Shown piece after piece: positions 60,672 to 64,000 of a stretch of DNA of 64,000 nucleotides (its first letter is position 1; each line of letters starts with the position of its first letter). The position numbers and the translations under genes were made by a program. Under the pieces are notes generated by a model. It ran no database searches and had not been told where the DNA came from. It saw nothing but the letters and a program-made list of their open reading frames with translations. Origin of the DNA: Streptomyces sp. NBC_01788 (GTDB taxonomy: Bacteria > Actinomycetota > Actinomycetes > Streptomycetales > Streptomycetaceae); NCBI RefSeq assembly GCF_035917575.1, contig NZ_CP109090.1:5456001-5520000 (forward strand), written 5' to 3'.

Positions 60672-62137
60672 CTAGATGCCGATGTCGGCGCGCGCCGGTT
60701 CCTTCCCGGCCTCGACGGGGGCCGACGGCCGCGGCCGCGGGGTGAGCAGCAGGTAGACCAGGCCGCCGACGGCTCCCGACAGCAGGAAGCTGCAGTCCAC
60801 GCCGCCGGTCGGGGACAGCAGCGGTCCCTCGTACGACGGCAGGGACACGGCCAGCAGACCGACGCCGGCGCCCACTGCCCAGGAGACGGTGGCCTGCACG
60901 TTCCAGCCGGACCGGTACCAGTAGACCCCGCCGTGGGAGCGCCGGTTGAAGACCTGGAGGGCGTCGGTGTCGTACACCCCGCGGCAGCGGGCGAAGCCGA
61001 TCAGGGTGATGACCGCCCACGGGGCGCCGATCGCGGTGAGCAGGAGGACGAAGGAGGTCATCGCCGACTGGGCGTCCCAGGCGAAGTGGCCGGCGAAGAC
61101 GCAGGCCGTGGCGACGACGGCGACGGTGTAGGTGGCCCGGGCGCGGGAGGCCCGCGGCAGGATGGCGTCCAGGTCGAGGCCCATCGAGTACAGCATCAGG
61201 CCCGCGTTGCCGACCGAGCCCGCGGAGGCGGACAGCAGCAGCGGGACCAGGTACCAGGTGGGGGAGGCGTCCACCAGCGGCCCGGCGTAGTCGAGGGCGG
61301 CGCGGGCGCCGTAGGCCGTGAAGGTGCCGAACAGTTGCGGGACCAGCAGGCCGAGGATCAGGCCGAGCCAGGTGGCGCGCAGCACCCGCCGGGAGGAATA
61401 CCGGGTGGGGGAGATGTAGCGGGTGTAGTCGCCGAGGAGGGTGATGAAGGCGATCGGACCGGACAGGCCCGCGGCCACCGTCGCGAGGAACCACGTGGGC
61501 CAGAAGCCGCCCAGCGGATAGCCTCCTGCCTCCGGCAGCGCGTCGGTGGTGAAGTGCGGGGCGTAGGCGATCACGCCGAGGATCAGCAGGGCGGTCATGC
61601 CGACCGCGAGCACGCGGGACATGGCGAGCAGCACCCGGTAGCCGTACACCGCGCCCGCGACGGTCGCCGCGGCGAGCAGGGTGTAGACGACGCCGTACGC
61701 CACCGCGCTCGGCGTCAGTCCGAACAGCCGGTGCAGGACGGAGACCATCACATCGCCGCCGATCCACACGGTCAGCGCGGTGTAGCCGAGGGCGAGCAGC
61801 AGCCCGACCACCGAGCCGACCAGCCGGCCGCGCATGCCGAACTGGGCGCCGGAGGAGGTCGACAGGTTGGTGCCGGTGCGCAGGGAGACCAGCGCCAGCG
61901 GGGCCGTGAACAGGGTGCCGACGACCGTGCCCACCACGATCGAGCTGAGCGAGGCCCACCAGCCGAGCCCGAACGACGGCGGCAGCCAGCCGAAGATGAT
62001 CACGCCGAGACACAGATTGGACCCCAGCAGGATCGACACCAGATCGCGCGGACCACTGGTCCTCCCCCAAGCTCTTCGAGCAGGGGGGACCCCCACTCTT
62101 CTGGGATGGTGTCGACTCCGCGCTGTTCTATCGGCAT
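60672..62137 (-). CDS. NCS1-family purine/cytosine permease, reading frame broken near the 5' end by a repeat
   Basis: About 470 aa of intact frame from the segment TSGPRDLVSILLGSNLCLGV to the stop: twelve membrane helices of the NCS1 (CodB/allantoin) family, for example SGPIAFITLLGDYTRYIS and AILPRASRARATYTV. The ATG at 62137 has a strong ribosome-binding site (AAGGAG, 7 nt away) and starts MPIEQRGVDTIPEE, which looks like the authentic N-terminus but is in another frame. Removing the 32-nt repeat at 62064-62095 joins it in frame to RTSGPRDL. As given, the gene has a +2 insertion and is probably broken or restarted at an internal GTG. It is divergent from ureAB. Confidence 0.75.
62062..62095 (+). 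repeat. Palindromic repeat element, copy B (inside the permease gene)
   Basis: CTCCCCCAAGCTCTTCGAGC followed by AGGGGGGACCCCCA. GCTC-TTC-GAGC and CCCCC/GGGGG pairings give a hairpin. It aligns with copy A at 48504-48542. The inserted part that breaks the permease frame is 62064-62095 (32 nt). Confidence 0.8.
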
Positions 62138-62167
62138 GGCAGGTCTCCTTCGACGGCCGCCCGGAAG

Positions 62168-62260
62168 TTAGAGCGACGTTCAATGTGACGGCTGAGTGGC
62201 TTACCCGTCAACGGTTCCTTTCTGTGAATCTCACGTTTAGAGTGTTGCTCTAATGTGACG
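62168..62260. promoter_or_regulatory. Two operator-like repeats between the permease and urease genes
   Basis: TTAGAG-TGTTG-CTCTAA (62237-62253) is a perfect 6-bp inverted repeat followed by TGTGACG. A related copy, TTAGAG-CGACG-TTCAA then TGTGACG, lies at 62168-62190. A -10-like TAGAGT (62238-62243) for ureAB lies inside the first. The second is 31 nt before the permease ATG. Position and symmetry suggest one regulator controls both divergent units. Confidence 0.6.
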
Positions 62261-62279
62261 AGCAAGGAGGTGCCGCGGC

Positions 62280-62963
62280 GTGAGACTGACCCCCACCGAA
62301 CGCGACCGGCTGCTGCTGTTCAGCGCCGCCGAACTGGCCCGCGCCCGCAGGGCCCGCGGCCTGAGGCTCAACGTCCCGGAGGCCACCGCGCTGATCGCCG
62401 ACACGGTGTGCGAGGCCGCCCGCGACGGCGCCCGGCTCGCCGAGGCGATCGAGCGCGCCCGCACGGTGCTCGGCCCGGACGACGTTCTGCCCGGCGTCGC
62501 GGACGTGGTCACCGAGGTGCATGTCGAGGCGGTCTTCGACGACGGCTCACGGCTCGCGGTGGTCTCCGACCCGATCGCCGGGGGCGGCCTGGGCGAGATG
62601 GCTCCGGGCGCGCTGCTGCCGGGACCGGAGCACGCCGAGCCGGAGGCGGCCGTACGGCTCACCGTCACCAACACCGCGTCCGTGCCGGTCTCCGTCACCT
62701 CGCACTTCCACTTCTTCGAGGCCAACCCGCGCCTCGACTTCCCGCGCGAGCGGGCCTACGGCATGCGCCTCTCGGTGCCCGCCGGATCGTCCGTGCGGTT
62801 CGGACCGGGGGAGAGCGTCGAGGTCGGCCTCGTGCCGATCGGCGGCGAGCGGATCGCGATCGGCTTCGCGGGCCTCGTCGACGGGCCCCTGGACGCGCCG
62901 GGGGCCAAGGAAGAGGCCCTGCGCCGGGCCGCCGCCTGCGGATATCTGGGAGCCGGCCGATGA
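62280..62963 (+). CDS. ureAB: Urease gamma/beta fusion subunit
   Basis: 227 aa. Residues 1-100 are the gamma-type domain (MRLTPTERDRLLLFSAAELA). Residues about 110-227 are the beta domain (RLTVTNTASVPVSVTSHFHF, FFEANPRLDFPRERAYGMRL). In most bacteria these are separate UreA and UreB; a fusion as seen here occurs in some streptomycetes and Helicobacter. GTG 62280 has AAGGAGG 9 nt upstream. The ureC ATG overlaps its stop (ATGA). The sequences are divergent from typical urease, matching the unusual ureC next to it. Confidence 0.9.
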   Translation: MRLTPTERDRLLLFSAAELARARRARGLRLNVPEATALIADTVCEAARDGARLAEAIERARTVLGPDDVLPGVADVVTEVHVEAVFDDGSRLAVVSDPIAGGGLGEMAPGALLPGPEHAEPEAAVRLTVTNTASVPVSVTSHFHFFEANPRLDFPRERAYGMRLSVPAGSSVRFGPGESVEVGLVPIGGERIAIGFAGLVDGPLDAPGAKEEALRRAAACGYLGAGR

Positions 62964-64000
62964 GCATCGACCCGTACGCGTACGCAGCCACCCACGGCCC
63001 CCGGGCCGGCGACCGCGTCCGCCTCGGCGACTCCGGCCTCGTGATCCGGGTCGAGTCCGACGCGCAGCGGTACGGCGACGAGTTCCTCGCCGGCTTCGGC
63101 AAGACCGCCCGGGACGGACTGCACCTGAAGGCGGCGGCGGTCCGCGAGACCTGCGACGTGGTGATCAGCAACGTCGTCGTCATCGACGCCGTGCAGGGCA
63201 TCCGCAAGGTCTCCATAGGCATCCGCGAGGGGCGGATCCAGTCCATCGGGCGGGCCGGGAACCCCGACACCCTCGACGGCGTCGACGTCGTCGTCGGCAC
63301 GGGCACCACGATCGTGTCCGGCGAGGGCCTGATCGCCACCGCCGGCGCCGTCGACACCCATGTGCACCTGCTGTCGCCGCGCATCATGGAGGCCTCGCTC
63401 GCCTCCGGCGTGACCACCATCATCGGCCAGGAGTTCGGGCCGGTGTGGGGCGTGGGCGTCAACTCGCCCTGGGCGTTGCGGCACGCGTTCGGCGCCTTCG
63501 ACGCCTGGCCGGTCAACATCGGCTTCCTGGGCCGCGGTTCGTCCTCGCACTCCGCCCCGCTAGTGGAGGCGCTGGCCGAGGGCGGCGCCTCGGGCTTCAA
63601 GGTGCACGAGGACATGGGCGCCCACACCCGCGCCCTCGACACCGCACTGCGGGTCGCCGAGGAGCACGACGTACAAGTCGCCCTGCACAGCGACGGGCTG
63701 AACGAGTGCCTGTCGGTCGAGGACACCCTGCGGGTCCTGGAGGGCCGCACGATCCACGCCTTCCACATCGAGGGCTGCGGCGGCGGACACGTCCCCAACG
63801 TGCTGAAGATGGCCGGCGTCCCGAACGTCATCGGCTCCTCCACCAACCCCACCCTGCCCTTCGGCCGGGACGCGGTCGCCGAGCACTACGGCATGATCGT
63901 CTCCGTCCACGACCTCAAGACCGACCTGCCCGGCGACGCCGCCATGGCCCGCGACCGCATCCGCTCCGGGACCATGGGCGCCGAGGACGTGCTGCACGAC
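62960..64000 (+). CDS. ureC: Urease alpha subunit-like protein, divergent, cut by the window edge
   Basis: The first 347 codons, open to the right edge. Nickel ligands can be placed: His-x-His in VDTHVHLLSP, the carbamylated Lys in GFKVHEDMG, His in VALHSDGLNE and His in FHIEGCGGGH. The flap that normally reads VCHHL is SVHDL here: the flap Cys is replaced by Val while the catalytic His remains. The N-terminus (MSIDPYAYAATHGPRAGDRV) also differs from classic UreC. ATG 62960 overlaps the ureAB stop by 4 nt. Whether accessory genes follow cannot be seen. It may be a urease with altered activity or a related amidohydrolase. Confidence 0.88.
   Translation, partial: MSIDPYAYAATHGPRAGDRVRLGDSGLVIRVESDAQRYGDEFLAGFGKTARDGLHLKAAAVRETCDVVISNVVVIDAVQGIRKVSIGIREGRIQSIGRAGNPDTLDGVDVVVGTGTTIVSGEGLIATAGAVDTHVHLLSPRIMEASLASGVTTIIGQEFGPVWGVGVNSPWALRHAFGAFDAWPVNIGFLGRGSSSHSAPLVEALAEGGASGFKVHEDMGAHTRALDTALRVAEEHDVQVALHSDGLNECLSVEDTLRVLEGRTIHAFHIEGCGGGHVPNVLKMAGVPNVIGSSTNPTLPFGRDAVAEHYGMIVSVHDLKTDLPGDAAMARDRIRSGTMGAEDVLHD

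Noticed and set aside
62195..62235. GlnR-like box upstream of ureAB (GTCAAC...GTGAAT-type half sites)
   Set aside because: The half sites fit the GlnR pattern poorly in spacing and bases; the TTAGAG repeats are clearer.

Overview
The window is a stretch of a Streptomyces (or very close actinomycete) chromosome. The evidence is the very high G+C content, coding third positions that are almost all G or C, frequent GTG starts, 4-nt ATGA/GTGA gene overlaps, and a gene order I recognise from the conserved core of Streptomyces chromosomes. That order runs from the glycine-cleavage region through an oligopeptide transporter, ligA, gatCAB, ilvBNC, serA, proline catabolism, leuB and ilvE to a urease-like operon. 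No prophage, insertion sequence, CRISPR array, rRNA or tRNA was seen. The left edge cuts off the gene controlled by a minus-strand glycine riboswitch. The right edge cuts the urease alpha-subunit gene.

Layout. 1-2.2 kb: tandem glycine riboswitch (minus) and two tandem SseB-like genes. 2.2-9.3 kb: five-gene Opp/Dpp peptide ABC importer behind a 780-nt leader, with a strong stem-loop after the binding-protein gene and a terminator at the end. 9.3-13.6 kb: TRIC channel, secreted-type esterase, thioesterase-like protein, TetR regulator divergent from two small membrane-protein genes. 13.6-24.3 kb: cysteine desulfurase and mnmA (tRNA 2-thiolation) around a peptidoglycan amidase, several single-gene enzymes, a MetE core protein and ligA. 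24.5-30.7 kb: membrane GGDEF-EAL protein, a coupled 52-aa ORF, and gatC-gatA-(80-aa protein)-gatB. 30.7-41 kb: acidic membrane protein, MMPL transporter, LAL regulator, small proteins, PQQ-type sugar dehydrogenase homologue, aldo/keto reductase, 2-hydroxyacid dehydrogenase. 41-44.5 kb: a second GGDEF/EAL membrane protein whose EAL half is degenerate.

44.5-64 kb is mostly amino-acid metabolism. ilvB-ilvN-ilvC lies behind a transcription attenuator with a 13-codon leader peptide carrying Ile-Leu-Val-Leu. serA follows, then an MFS/TetR efflux pair and a PucR-type regulator divergent from proline dehydrogenase and P5C dehydrogenase. After these come leuB and ilvE, so the window holds all or part of Ile/Val/Leu, Ser and Pro metabolism. 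The last segment is an NCS1 permease divergent from ureAB-ureC, with shared operator-like repeats between them. The 5' coding end of the permease appears to have been interrupted by a 32-nt palindromic repeat that shifts the reading frame. A related repeat sits just upstream of serA.

The most unusual items are the permease interrupted by a repeat, the ilvB leader-peptide attenuator, the divergent urease with an altered active-site flap, the GGDEF protein with a dead EAL domain, and several small translationally coupled genes.
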